DNA of 64,000 nucleotides from Caulobacter segnis (GCF_003243465.1 NZ_QFQZ01000005.1:1-64000), one strand, 5' to 3'. Counted from the first letter of the stretch, positions 45,302 through 54,457 are shown. The notes: a model not told the origin generated them from the sequence alone. Numbers and translations are program-made.

Positions 45302-46125
45302 GCAGCCTCCCTCGCCGCCAGGGTGTTCCCATCCTGTTGGACGCCGATGCCCACGACGACGCCAGCCTCAAACAACCCAACCAGGCCGCCCGCCATGTCG
45401 AAGCGGGTATCGACCGCGTGGCTCAGCGTGAGAGCGTCTCCGATCGTGATCCCATCGCGCAACGCGGCGATGAAGTCCGCCGCACCGGGGGGGAGGATGT
45501 TGAGCGCGACGTCCGCGTCGGGACGGGACAGCATGACGTCCTCGCCCCCGCGATTCAGATCCAGGTCGCGCAAGGCCTCGACATCTTCGTGCAGCGACCA
45601 GAGCGTGCCGGCCGGAAAGATCGACCGCACCAGGCGGACGGACGGGTGGAGAAGCAGGCACGCGCGAGGTAGCTCGTCGAGAGGGATCCTTGCCAGAAAA
45701 CCCGGCGACAGCGGCAAAGCCTCGGCGGCATGATAGGCTTCGGTCCAGGCGCGCTCCAGCCGAACGACATCACGCAGATAGGGCAAGGGCGCGGCCGGTT
45801 CAAAGCCGCCGACGAAGTCGGCGAATGTCGCCCCGTAGTCCAGCATGACCGGCGAGGTCGGCGGGATCTGGATCGCGTGAGCCCGAGCCAGGGCCGCGAA
45901 AAAGTCGTCTCCGACTAGGCGCCGTGTGACGGGAAAGGCTGCCTTCAGCGTCTCGATCAGGCCGGTGACGACATTGTTGCGATAAACCGCGAAACGTCGG
46001 GCACTGGGATGGCCGTCCGGTCCGACCAGACCTTCAGGAGGCGGCGCGTCGGGATCCAGTAACGCGTCGGCGAAGGCTTCTAGGCGCTCGGCGAATGGCG
46101 TGTCGGGATGAGTGCGGTCGGGCAT
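45298..46125 (-). CDS. bufC: DUF2063 protein, bufferin maturation partner (BufC)
   Basis: 275 residues. DUF2063 N-domain: FADALLDPDAPPPEGLVGP, RRFAVYRNNVVTGLIETLKA, FPVTRRLVGDDFF. It is the partner of DUF692 enzymes and probably binds the precursor peptide. Between bufB (12 bases) and doxX (overlap). Confidence 0.9.
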   Translation of the reverse strand: MPDRTHPDTPFAERLEAFADALLDPDAPPPEGLVGPDGHPSARRFAVYRNNVVTGLIETLKAAFPVTRRLVGDDFFAALARAHAIQIPPTSPVMLDYGATFADFVGGFEPAAPLPYLRDVVRLERAWTEAYHAAEALPLSPGFLARIPLDELPRACLLLHPSVRLVRSIFPAGTLWSLHEDVEALRDLDLNRGGEDVMLSRPDADVALNILPPGAADFIAALRDGITIGDALTLSHAVDTRFDMAGGLVGLFEAGVVVGIGVQQDGNTLAAREAA

Positions 46126-46137
46126 GATCCGGATCTT

Positions 46138-47043
46138 TCAGAAAAGAGCGATCGCGCGATAAGACGGCTCGACTTCCAGCGGGCGGCCGGCCTTGGCCAT
46201 TACGTCGTCGGCCTGCTCTGCCTGGGCCTTCAGCGTCGGCCAATTGGGTAGGTCAGTGTCCCACTCGATCAGGGTTGGAACGGGACCGATGTGCTTGATG
46301 ACGTGGGCGAACAGCGACCAGACCGCGCGCGATACTGGCCGATCGTGAGCGTCGATCAGCAGCGGCCGGCCGTGCTCGTCCGCGTCGGGCGCAAAGCCCG
46401 CCAGATGGATCTGCTGGACCAGGCGCAGCGGATAGGCTGCCAAATAGGTGATCGGATCCCAGCCTTGATTGGTCGATGCGACGTGGACGTTGTTGAGGTC
46501 CAGCAGCAGGCCGCATCCGGTCCGACGCGCCACCTGGGTAATAAACTCGGGCTCGCCGTAAGTGCTTTCAGCGAAGGCCAGGTAAGTGGATGGGTTTTCA
46601 AGAAGGATCTGGCGACCCAGAGTCTCCTGCACCTGATCGACATGATCGACCACGCGGTCGAGGGTTTCGTGGGTGTAGGGCAGGGGTAGCAGATCGTTCA
46701 GGAAACCAGTGTCGTGACTGGACCAGGCGAGGTGTTCAGAAACGAGGGTGGGGCTGTAGCGATCGACGAGGGTTCGCAGTCGGTGCAGATGGTTCTGGTC
46801 CAGCGGACGGGCCGCGCCGATCGATAGGCCTACGCCATGCACCGACAGCGGGTAACGCTCGCGGATCGCCGTTAGGTATCGGTGCGGCGGTCCGCCCTTC
46901 CCCATGTAGTTCTCGGCATGCACCTCGAAGAAGCCGACATCGGGAGCCGTCTCCAAGATCGTGCGCAGATGCTCGGCTTTCAGCCCGACGCCTGCGCGGC
47001 AAGCCATCTGGGCGCGGACCCGGGGGGGAAGGGATTCTGGCAT
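46138..47043 (-). CDS. bufB: DUF692 multinuclear iron enzyme (BufB/MNIO)
   Basis: 301 residues from ATG 47043. TIM barrel of the MNIO family with metal ligands in EVHAENYMG, SVHGVGLS, SEHLAW, LENPSTY, LDLNNVHV, QIHLAGF and EWDTDLPN. In bufferin synthesis it converts precursor cysteines to thiooxazoles. The open frame extends 23 codons upstream without a ribosome site. Confidence 0.92.
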   Translation of the reverse strand: MPESLPPRVRAQMACRAGVGLKAEHLRTILETAPDVGFFEVHAENYMGKGGPPHRYLTAIRERYPLSVHGVGLSIGAARPLDQNHLHRLRTLVDRYSPTLVSEHLAWSSHDTGFLNDLLPLPYTHETLDRVVDHVDQVQETLGRQILLENPSTYLAFAESTYGEPEFITQVARRTGCGLLLDLNNVHVASTNQGWDPITYLAAYPLRLVQQIHLAGFAPDADEHGRPLLIDAHDRPVSRAVWSLFAHVIKHIGPVPTLIEWDTDLPNWPTLKAQAEQADDVMAKAGRPLEVEPSYRAIALF

Positions 47044-47114
47044 GGCGGACTCTCGCGGCGTTTCAACGTGTGGCGACCGGGCGGGGGGGGCTTTGCCCGG
47101 TCGCCCCGTCAAGC

Positions 47115-47447
47115 TCAGGCCTTGGGGCTGAGGCTGCCCGGGCCATGGGGGGTGTTGATGGCCGTGCAGGTGCCGGTCGGCACGAGCTTGAAGGCGTTGC
47201 CTTGATAGTCAGCGGTCGCGGTTCCCGCGCACGAGGTGCCCGCGCCGGCGTAGCAGTCGTTGTGGCCCTTCAGGGCCACGCCGAAGCAGGGCTGGACCTT
47301 GCCCGACTTCACCTTGACGGTGTTGGCGGCCTGGATCTTCTTTTGGTGGGCCGTGAACTGCTCGGCGTTCGCAGGCACGCTGGCCAGGGCGCCGAGGGCA
47401 GTGGCCAGAGCGCCGGCCACGAGCGCGGACTTCATACGATCCGACAT
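47115..47447 (-). CDS. bufA: Bufferin precursor BufA (DUF2282)
   Basis: 110 residues; AAGGAG before the ATG. Sec signal peptide ending ANA (about residue 28). Mature part has four cysteines, Cys54, 65, 73 and 94, in the family pattern ([17 protein letters not shown]). In C. vibrioides bufferins the cysteines are modified to bind copper in the periplasm. First gene of the operon behind the SigF promoter at 47521. Confidence 0.92.
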   Translation of the reverse strand: MSDRMKSALVAGALATALGALASVPANAEQFTAHQKKIQAANTVKVKSGKVQPCFGVALKGHNDCYAGAGTSCAGTATADYQGNAFKLVPTGTCTAINTPHGPGSLSPKA

Positions 47448-47520
47448 GGTATTCTCCTTAAAATGGCGCCGGCGCGAAGATACCGGCGATTGACGCCCTA
47501 TTGGCGCGTCTGAAGAGAGG

Positions 47521-47546
47521 TTCGACGGGAGCGGGAGGGAGGTAAC
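47521..47546 (-). promoter_or_regulatory. SigF-type promoter of the bufferin operon
   Basis: On the minus strand GTTACC (47546-47541), 16 bases, CGAA (47524-47521). This matches, to my recollection, the GTAACC-N16-CGAA SigF consensus of C. crescentus. It leaves a 73-base leader before bufA. The same arrangement recurs at 47960-47985. Confidence 0.7.
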
Positions 47547-47582
47547 GCCTGGTTTGAATTTTTCCGGGACGTCTGCGGCCGG

Positions 47583-47891
47583 TCAGCGGGTAGTTTTGGC
47601 AGCGACGACGGTGCTGGGATGCATTTCGGGATCTTCAGCCAGCAGTCCGGGAACGGTGGCGAAGATCAGGCTGGCGGCGTCGCCGTTCATGTGATTGGTG
47701 AGGCTTTGTTCGCCATCGAAGAGATCCACCAGGAAAATCCGGTCGGCATCGGCGTTCGAACGCAGGACGAGCCACAGGAGGGTTCCGCGTTCGGTCTCTA
47801 CGGCGGGCAGCGCGGCGGCGACGCGCCTAGCGACCTCTTCTCCGAGGCCCGGTTTTGCTTTGAAGACGATGACGCCCGCGACGGTGGTCAT
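47583..47891 (-). CDS. ABM-type (antibiotic biosynthesis monooxygenase) protein
   Basis: 102 residues; AGGGA before the ATG. Dimeric ferredoxin-like fold of the ABM/quinol monooxygenase group: GVIVFKAKPGLGEEVARRV, ERGTLLWLVLRSNADADRIF, LVDLFDGEQSLTNHMN. Substrate unknown; relatives oxidise quinols or methylglyoxal-type compounds. Its own SigF-type promoter (47960) puts it in the same stress response as the bufferin operon. Confidence 0.8.
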   Translation of the reverse strand: MTTVAGVIVFKAKPGLGEEVARRVAAALPAVETERGTLLWLVLRSNADADRIFLVDLFDGEQSLTNHMNGDAASLIFATVPGLLAEDPEMHPSTVVAAKTTR

Positions 47892-48235
47892 GTTGGCATT
47901 CCCTGTCAGTGAAAGGACTGATCCGGCCCCAGCCGTGTGGCCCGCGCCTGGGGGAATAGTTCGGTTGCAGCCGCTGAAAGGTAACGGGTCGACCCGCGCT
48001 CAAACGTGCGCGGCGGCCGGTGATTTTGTCGCCACTAGGGTTGGACGGACGACTGTAACAAATGTCAGGAAGCTGGAGGGGGCGAGCTTCCGTTGATGCC
48101 GCGGCCCGGCAACAACCTCGATCCTGGTTTCAGTGCGCATATCTTGCGTTACCAAAACCACAGATCGAACGAGCCAAGCCCGTTTGTGCTGCGTGGGTTA
48201 TCGCCGAGAGGCCGTCGACCTCTCGGCGGCGCCCC
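47892..48235. other. Intergenic region upstream of the ABM gene
   Basis: 344 bases holding the SigF-type promoter at 47960-47985. Nothing else is recognised; no coding frame looks real. Confidence 0.4.
47960..47985 (-). promoter_or_regulatory. SigF-type promoter of the ABM gene
   Basis: On the minus strand GTTACC (47985-47980), 16 bases, CGAA (47963-47960), 68 bases before the ATG at 47891. Hexamer, spacing and tetramer are the same as in the bufferin promoter. Confidence 0.7.
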
Positions 48236-48500
48236 CTACCAGCGTTTACGCACGGCGACGCTGATCATCCGGCCCATCGGCGAATAGTTCACGCTGTCGT
48301 AGCTCACATCATAGGGCTGGGTGGTGTTGATGGTGTCTGGGGGCGCGTTGAAGAGGTTGCGGACGCCAAGGGAGAATTCGAGGCCATGAAGGGCGCCGCT
48401 TTGCCGGAAGGCGTAGATGCCATTGACGTCCACCGTGGTCATGCCGCCGACATTCTTGACGGTCGTCAGTCGCCGATCCTCGACGCCGCCGATAGCGCTG
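48236..48500 (-). pseudogene. C-terminal remnant of a TonB-dependent receptor
   Basis: Only the last ~90 codons remain: AIGGVEDRRLTTVKNVGG then FSLGVRNLFNAPPDTIN and the end GRMISVAVRKRW, the NLFN motif and final aromatic residue of TonB receptor barrels. There is no plug or signal upstream; the sequence before about 48500 is unrelated. A relic at a cargo junction. Confidence 0.75.
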
Positions 48501-48612
48501 CAGCGAAAATGGAGATTGCGACGTCGGGCGCGCCTGTGAAGGCCAACGCGCTAAGAGCGGCATGATGACGCCTGCGTGTTGGGCGCCACGGTCAGCTTGA
48601 ACTGGCGCCAAG

Positions 48613-49764
48613 CTAAGGCGTCGGTTCGCCCGGTGAGCGCGATGGGGCTGGCTCGAGCCGCGCCAAGTCCTTTTGGGGCTTCCACCGAATCCAGGCCAAA
48701 AGGCCGTACCCGCAAGTGAGCACGGACAGCCCCGCCAGGTCAGGCCAGACCTCGGCCAGACTTGCGCCCATCTGGTTGAGTTTGATGAAGACCTGGATGC
48801 CCGACGTGGAAGGAATGAAGTGCGCCGCCAGCGCCAGAGGGACCGGCATGGCCGAGAAAGGCCAGGCCAGGCCGCTCAGGAAGAAGAAGGGCACGGAACT
48901 GGCCGCCAGCACCTGGGCCGAGCGCTCGGGGCGGTCAAAGGCGCTGCCCAGCAAGAGGGCGAAGAAGACGACCGCCGGCACGTAGAGCGCCGTGGCCAGG
49001 AGCATGCCCACCAGATTTCCCCCGCGCGGATAGTCCTGAAACCAGAACACGAAACCGAAATAGAACAGGCATCCGGCCACGCCGATGGTGCAGAAGGCGG
49101 CTGCCGCGCCGAGGAAGTCGATGCGGGACGGGGCGATCTTGCCACGCCGACCGGCCGACAGGAGCACCACGCCCATCAGCAGGGTTTGTTGAATGATCAG
49201 CACCGCCACGCCGGGCACGACATAGCTTCCATAGCCCTGGGCGGTGTTGAACAGGGGGCGGGTGTCGGTCTGGATCGGACTGAGCGCTCTGATCCCCGCG
49301 GCGCGCGCGAGGGGCGCCAGGGTCTCGGCGACCGCGCCGGTCAAGACCGACTGAACGGTCGCGCCCACCGTACTGGCGCGGACGAGATAGGCGCCGTTGA
49401 CATAGATGGCCAGACCCGCGGCCGGCGCGCCGGTGAGCAGACCGCGCTCGAGCCTTTCGGGGACCACGATGATGGCGTCCACGCGCCGGCTTTCCAGCGC
49501 GTGGCGGGCTTCACCAAAGTCTGTGGTGCGAAGAACGATGCGAACCCGGTTCGCGCTCGAAAGACGCTCGACGAGGGCTCGGCTGACCGCGCTCTGGTCC
49601 TGATCGACGATGGCGACGGGCAGGTGGGTCGCCACTTGCGAGCGGTAGGCGGCGGGGTAGTAGAAGGCGTAGACGATCACCGCCAGCAGCAGCAGCGAGA
49701 CCGCGGGCCGGCTGGCCAGGATCGCTTTCCAAGTGCCAAGATAGGCGCGCGCGAACCGGTTCAT
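48613..49764 (-). CDS. ABC-2 type exporter permease 2
   Basis: 383 residues from ATG 49764. YhhJ/DrrB-like: first membrane helix (SLLLLAVIVYAFYYPAAY), a large periplasmic part (VAIVDQDQSAVSRALVE), then five helices (VAVLIIQQTLLMGVVLL, FFALLLGSAF, FFFLSGLAWPFSAMP). Start overlaps the stop of permease 1. No ATP-binding domain. Confidence 0.88.
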   Translation of the reverse strand: MNRFARAYLGTWKAILASRPAVSLLLLAVIVYAFYYPAAYRSQVATHLPVAIVDQDQSAVSRALVERLSSANRVRIVLRTTDFGEARHALESRRVDAIIVVPERLERGLLTGAPAAGLAIYVNGAYLVRASTVGATVQSVLTGAVAETLAPLARAAGIRALSPIQTDTRPLFNTAQGYGSYVVPGVAVLIIQQTLLMGVVLLSAGRRGKIAPSRIDFLGAAAAFCTIGVAGCLFYFGFVFWFQDYPRGGNLVGMLLATALYVPAVVFFALLLGSAFDRPERSAQVLAASSVPFFFLSGLAWPFSAMPVPLALAAHFIPSTSGIQVFIKLNQMGASLAEVWPDLAGLSVLTCGYGLLAWIRWKPQKDLARLEPAPSRSPGEPTP

Positions 49765-50900
49765 TCGGCCGCCTTCGGGGGCTTGCGCAGGAGGAGACAG
49801 GCGGCGGGAAAGAGGACCGCGCAGAAGAGCGCCAGGACGGTTAGCCATCGCAGGGAGTCCGCACCTGGCGAGCCCATGAACATCTGCTCCATCTGCAGGC
49901 GCACATAGCTGGTGAACGGCAGAAGGTTCGACAGCACCCGGGTAAACAGCGGTGCGGTCAGGGTGGGCAAGGTGGCGTCCGAGAAGGTAATGGCCGGCCC
50001 GCCATAGATCGCCGCCGCCGACAGGGCCGTGGGGATGTCCTTGATCAACACGGTGACGAAGGCGGCCAGGGCGGCGTAGGCCGCGTACATCAGGAATTGG
50101 CCGGCGGTCAGCAGCAAAAGACTGCCATGCACGCCCCAGCCGCGAAAGCCGCACAACCAAGCCGTGCCCGCCAGGTTCCAGGCGGTGAACACCAGCACAT
50201 AGGGCGCGAGTTTGCCCAGGAGCGCCGGCGCGACCTCGCGCGGGGCGGCGATCCAGGTCTTGAACGTGGCGTCGCGAAACTCGCGGCCGATCGTCACAAC
50301 GATCGCACAACTCATCATCAGGTGCAGAACGCCCGGTTGGATCAGGGCTTCCAGGAACCATTCGTAGCTGAGGCCGGGATTGAACAGCACGGTCGCCTGC
50401 ACGGCAGGAGGGGTAAACCGCGCTTGAGGCAGATTGTGGATGCGCTGCAGCCTGGGGGCGATCTGGCCTGACAGGCCGCCGATCGCTTCGGCCACGCCGC
50501 GCGCGGCCAGGGCGCCCAGCGAATAGTATGAGGCGTTGTCGTAGACGACGATGGTCGCCCCGACGCCGGACAGGGCGTCGCGGTCAGCGTTCTTGGGCAC
50601 GTAGACCACGGCCCAGACCTTCCCCTGGCGCGCCAGGGCGAAGGCCGAGGGCAGATCCGCCGGTTCGGCGGCCAGGCGGATCGCGCCGGAGGCGTCCAGA
50701 TCGCGCGCCAGTTGTCGGCTGAGCGTGGAGTGGTCGGCGTCGACCAGAGCCACCGGCAGATGCCGGGGGCTGCCGGCGAGAAACAGCCAGCCCATCACCA
50801 CCAGCAGCAGCAACGGCCCCACCACGACCACGCCCAGATCCCAGGGGCTGGCGACGAGAAAGGCGATCTCGCGACGCCAGGCGCGAGCGAACGCCGCCAC
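49761..50900 (-). CDS. ABC-2 type exporter permease 1
   Basis: 379 residues from GTG 50900, two bases after the hlyD stop. Same layout as permease 2: helix (VVVVGPLLLLVVMGWLFL), periplasmic part (VALVDADHSTLSRQLARDL), five helices with YGGPAITFSD. Forms a heterodimer channel with permease 2. No ATP-binding domain here or fused. Confidence 0.87.
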   Translation of the reverse strand: MAAFARAWRREIAFLVASPWDLGVVVVGPLLLLVVMGWLFLAGSPRHLPVALVDADHSTLSRQLARDLDASGAIRLAAEPADLPSAFALARQGKVWAVVYVPKNADRDALSGVGATIVVYDNASYYSLGALAARGVAEAIGGLSGQIAPRLQRIHNLPQARFTPPAVQATVLFNPGLSYEWFLEALIQPGVLHLMMSCAIVVTIGREFRDATFKTWIAAPREVAPALLGKLAPYVLVFTAWNLAGTAWLCGFRGWGVHGSLLLLTAGQFLMYAAYAALAAFVTVLIKDIPTALSAAAIYGGPAITFSDATLPTLTAPLFTRVLSNLLPFTSYVRLQMEQMFMGSPGADSLRWLTVLALFCAVLFPAACLLLRKPPKAAE

Positions 50901-50902
50901 GG

Positions 50903-51949
50903 TCAGAATGTCCTGGTCTGCGGCCAGGCGAAGAGCACGCTCATGCCGGGACGCAGGCCCCCGATCCGCGCGACCGGCCGGACCTTCACCTCGAAGGAGC
51001 GAATGTCGTAGCCGCTGGACTGACGGGTGGCGCGCCAGGTGGCGAACTCGCCGGCCGGGCTGATGTAGTCGACCCGGAACCGGACGTTCTTCAGGTCCAG
51101 CGCGGGCACCTCGCCGGTCAAGATCTGGCCGGTCCGCAGGCCATGAAACTGGCTTTCGGGAACATTGAGGGTGACCCACGGATCGGACAGGCGCGTCAGG
51201 GTGAAGACCGGAAAGCCGAGCGGCACGATCTCGCCGTCGTTGACCAGCTTCTTGCCGATTTCGCCGTCAGCCGGGGCGCGCAGGGTGGTCTCGGCCTGGA
51301 GCGACGCGGTCTCGGCCATGCCCGCCTGTGCGATCCGCACCTGCGAGGCGGCGATGGTCTTTTCCTCGACCGTGGCTCCGCTAGCAACCTTCAGATATTG
51401 CAGACGCGCGGCCTCGGCCTGGCGGGCGCTGGCGTCGCGCGCGGCAAGAGCTTCATCGCGACGCTGGGCTGCGACCACGCCCTGGGCGTAAAGGTTGGAG
51501 GCCCGGACATAGGTCTTCTGCGCCAGATCCGCCGCGGCCTGGGAGGCGTTCCAGACGGCCTTGAGTGAGGCAATGTCCTCCTCGCGCGCGCCCTTGACGG
51601 CGCGTTGATTGACGGCGCGAGCGCTGTCGAGCAGACCTTCCGCCTGCGTCTGCTTGGCCGCGATTTCCGGACTGGCCAGTTGCGCCAGCAGCTGGCCGGT
51701 GCGGACCTGCGCGCCCTCGTCCACCAGCAGGCGCTCGACGCGGCTGAGAGGCGCCTTGGTGGCGATGGTCAGTTCTTCGGCCTCGACCATGCCCTGCAGT
51801 TGTCCCGCGGCCGGGCGATAGGCCAGCCACAGGCCCACGATGATGAACAGGCCCGCCAGAGCGACGATCCCGCCGGCGATGAGCTGTCCACGGCGGCGGG
51901 GCGGCTTGGCGGCGGGCGGGGCTTGCTGCGGCGCTGCGGGCTCGCTCAT
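50903..51949 (-). CDS. HlyD/EmrA-type membrane fusion protein
   Basis: 348 residues from ATG 51949. One N-terminal membrane helix (LIAGGIVALAGLFIIVGLWL), biotinyl-lipoyl halves (ATKAPLSRVERLLVDEGAQV, LRAPADGEIGKKLVNDGE) around a long coiled coil (about 110-220). Bridges inner-membrane exporter and TolC. Start overlaps the tolC stop. Confidence 0.9.
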   Translation of the reverse strand: MSEPAAPQQAPPAAKPPRRRGQLIAGGIVALAGLFIIVGLWLAYRPAAGQLQGMVEAEELTIATKAPLSRVERLLVDEGAQVRTGQLLAQLASPEIAAKQTQAEGLLDSARAVNQRAVKGAREEDIASLKAVWNASQAAADLAQKTYVRASNLYAQGVVAAQRRDEALAARDASARQAEAARLQYLKVASGATVEEKTIAASQVRIAQAGMAETASLQAETTLRAPADGEIGKKLVNDGEIVPLGFPVFTLTRLSDPWVTLNVPESQFHGLRTGQILTGEVPALDLKNVRFRVDYISPAGEFATWRATRQSSGYDIRSFEVKVRPVARIGGLRPGMSVLFAWPQTRTF

Positions 51950-53454
51950 CGGACATCCTTGTCGGCGCGGGCGATGTGGTCGCCATAGGTCTGGATCTGG
52001 CCGCTGGCGGCCAGCAACTGGGCAAGCGCCAGGTCGTAAGCATAGGCGGCGGTGACCTTCTGGGTCTGGGCCAGGCTGAGCGCGGTCCGCGCATCGATGA
52101 CGGCCGAGGCGGTCGCCTCGCCCTCCTTGAAGGCGATCTCCTGGACGCGCAGATTTTCCGTCGCCGCGGCGATGTTGGTGTCCAGCAGCAGGAACTGCTT
52201 GCGCGCGGTTTCGACCTGGCGCCAAGCAGTCGCGATCACCACGCGCAGGTCGTTTTGGGCCGCGCCGACCGCAGCGGAGGCCTGTTCACTCTTGGCCCGG
52301 GCGGCGGTCACCGTCTTGCCTCGGTCGATGTTGGAAAAGAGCGTGTAATGGACGCCCACGCCGACGATCCAGTCGGGGTCGATGATCACCGCGTCGTCGC
52401 GGTTGAGGTTGTAGGACGCGAAAGCATAGGCCTTGGGCAGCATGGCGCTCTTGGCGATCTTGACGCCGGCCTGACCGGCTTCGCGCAATGCCTTTAGACG
52501 CTTGAGCTCCGGCTGATTTTCCAGCCCGGCCTCCACGAAGGTCTGGGCCGGCGGCAGGGGCGCGGTCGACACGAACAGCGGCGTGGTGGGCGTCAGCGCG
52601 CCGTCTTCACGCAGCAGCAGGGCGAGGGTCTCGTTGGCGGTCTGGTAGGCGTCGGCCGCCGCCAGGCTCTGACGGCGGGCGCTGTCATAGGCGACTTCGG
52701 CTTGAAGGCGCTGGGACTTGGGGATGACCCCTTGGGCTTCGATCTTGCGGGCGTTATCCAGGTGATGGGCGAAGCTGGCTTCGGTCTCTTGGCTGACCGT
52801 CAGCAGGCGAGCGGCCATTTGCTGGCCGAAATAGGCCTGGATGAGCCGTAGCAGCGCGATGTCGCCGGTGGCCTGAGCCTGGGCCTCGGCTCCCGCCGCC
52901 TCGGCCTTGGCCGCGCTTTGGGCGCCGGAGATAAGGCCTCCGGTATAGAGCGGCATGATGGCGCTAGCGGTCGGTCGCAACACGCTCTGGCGGGTCTGCA
53001 GATCGAGCGTGTTCGGCGTCAGGGCCAGCGCGTCCTGGACCTTGCTGGCCAGGCCCGACTGGATGGCGGCCGTCAGGTCGCTGGGAACGTTGGGCAGCAG
53101 GCCCGGCAGATTGGCGATGAAGCCGTCGGCGGCCGAGCCCACCGCGTTCTTGGCCGGCTGCAGCGAGATGTCGATGCTCTTCTGATATTCGAAGGCTTGA
53201 GCGTCGAGCGTGATGACCGGCAGATGCAAACGCGTCAGAGCGTCGGCCTGGGCGCGGCTGGCGCGAGCGCCAGCCTGGCTGGCGGCGATCTGATCGGAAC
53301 TGCGCTCGAGCTGGGCGCGGGCTTCCTCGAAGCTCAGTGGGCGGGTCGTTTGCGCAAGGCCAAGGCTTGGAGCCAGCATCATGGCCGCGACAAGCCACGA
53401 AGCGGGTTGGCAGATCACGAGCCTCGAAAATGGAAGAGTCTTCACGCCAGCCAA
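51946..53454 (-). CDS. TolC family outer membrane efflux protein
   Basis: About 502 residues; TTG 53454 or GTG 53445 could be the start. Signal peptide (SWLVAAMMLAPSLGLAQ). TolC fold with repeated coiled-coil/strand units: PLSFEEARAQLERSSDQIAA, YFGQQMAARLLTVSQETEAS, ARTALSLAQTQKVTAAYAYD. First gene of the four-gene export operon. Confidence 0.9.
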   Translation of the reverse strand: MAGVKTLPFSRLVICQPASWLVAAMMLAPSLGLAQTTRPLSFEEARAQLERSSDQIAASQAGARASRAQADALTRLHLPVITLDAQAFEYQKSIDISLQPAKNAVGSAADGFIANLPGLLPNVPSDLTAAIQSGLASKVQDALALTPNTLDLQTRQSVLRPTASAIMPLYTGGLISGAQSAAKAEAAGAEAQAQATGDIALLRLIQAYFGQQMAARLLTVSQETEASFAHHLDNARKIEAQGVIPKSQRLQAEVAYDSARRQSLAAADAYQTANETLALLLREDGALTPTTPLFVSTAPLPPAQTFVEAGLENQPELKRLKALREAGQAGVKIAKSAMLPKAYAFASYNLNRDDAVIIDPDWIVGVGVHYTLFSNIDRGKTVTAARAKSEQASAAVGAAQNDLRVVIATAWRQVETARKQFLLLDTNIAAATENLRVQEIAFKEGEATASAVIDARTALSLAQTQKVTAAYAYDLALAQLLAASGQIQTYGDHIARADKDVR

Positions 53455-53483
53455 CCTCGGGAGCGGATCACGGTCGCCATGGC

Positions 53484-53687
53484 CTAATCCCTCCCTAAGA
53501 TGTGGTCGTCGCGCTTGACGGTGTCGATCACCTTTTCACCTTGCCAGACTTCCACGGCGACGGCGCTGGCGTGCTTTCTCAACATCTTGATCGCGTGATC
53601 GCGATAGCCGGTCAGCGGCAGTTCCTGCAGATCCACCATGGTCCTGCTCTGTGTGTCGCTGATGCAGACGAAGATGAAGGTGTCCAC
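53484..53687 (-). CDS. Small unknown protein before the exporter operon
   Basis: 67 residues, GTG start at 53687. Contains VDLQELPLTGYRDHAIKML and AVAVEVWQGEKVIDTVKRDD, a plausible small alpha/beta protein. No family recognised. Lies between tetR (52 bases) and tolC (29 bases) on the same strand. Confidence 0.55.
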   Translation of the reverse strand: MDTFIFVCISDTQSRTMVDLQELPLTGYRDHAIKMLRKHASAVAVEVWQGEKVIDTVKRDDHILGRD

Positions 53688-53739
53688 GATGGGATCTCTT
53701 GCCGCGTGCGAAAGCGAAATCTGAGTCTGGGTGGTGATC

Positions 53740-54426
53740 TTAAGCTTGTTCGAGCAAAGCCTTGGAGGTCGGGCCGGCGGGTTCCAGGCGCAACGTGGCC
53801 AGATAGCCCCTTACAACCTGCGTGATCTGACCGCGCAGGTCGGTCTCCGGCGCATGCCCGCGGTGCGCGCCGGTATATTGCCTGGCGATCATCAGATGGG
53901 TCGCGGCGAAAATGGTGCTGGCCGCAAGCCGTCCGGCCTCGGCGTGCTCCGCCAGGCCATGGGCGCGAGCCGCCCCCGCCAGGCGCGAGGCGATCGCGGC
54001 TTCCAGATCGGCGATGACGCCAAGCCCCTCTTGGCGGTTGGGCGTTGTCGGGGCGCCAAACAGCAACTCGCGCTGGTAGGCCGCGCCGTTGTCGCTGCTT
54101 ATCCGTCCAAGCTCAAGCAGGGGAGAGACCATCTCCATGATCGCCTCGACGGGATCGTCCGCCCCGACGGCGCGCGTCGTTCCCTGGGCCAGCGCCTCGC
54201 GCAGTTTGTCGTTGTAGACAAGCAGCAGCAGTTCGCTTTTGGACGCCGCATACCGGAAGAGCGTACCGACGGCGATGTCTGCCTTCTCGGAAACTTCGTG
54301 GGTCGTGACGCCGTCATAGCCTCGGTCTTCGAACAGGCGCGTCGCGGCCTGGACGATCCGTCGCCGCTTGTCCTGCATGTTCCGGTCGCGCCGGCCCAGA
54401 GGCGGCGCGAGGTCGGGCGAACTCAT
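53740..54426 (-). CDS. TetR-family regulator of the exporter operon
   Basis: 228 residues. TetR HTH at about 20-65: RRIVQAATRLFEDRGYDGVT, THEVSEKADIAVGTLFRYA. First gene of the minus-strand unit leading into the exporter genes; the ATGAC-N4-GTCAT palindrome (54444-54457) directly upstream is its probable operator. Ligand unknown. Confidence 0.9.
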   Translation of the reverse strand: MSSPDLAPPLGRRDRNMQDKRRRIVQAATRLFEDRGYDGVTTHEVSEKADIAVGTLFRYAASKSELLLLVYNDKLREALAQGTTRAVGADDPVEAIMEMVSPLLELGRISSDNGAAYQRELLFGAPTTPNRQEGLGVIADLEAAIASRLAGAARAHGLAEHAEAGRLAASTIFAATHLMIARQYTGAHRGHAPETDLRGQITQVVRGYLATLRLEPAGPTSKALLEQA

Positions 54427-54443
54427 GCGCGAACCCTCAAAAA

Positions 54444-54457
54444 ATGACCATAGTCAT
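54444..54457. promoter_or_regulatory. ATGAC-CATA-GTCAT palindrome, probable TetR operator
   Basis: Perfect 5-base inverted repeat 18 bases upstream of the tetR start, in an AT-rich patch (ATAAATAAGCG) that could hold the promoter. Confidence 0.55.
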
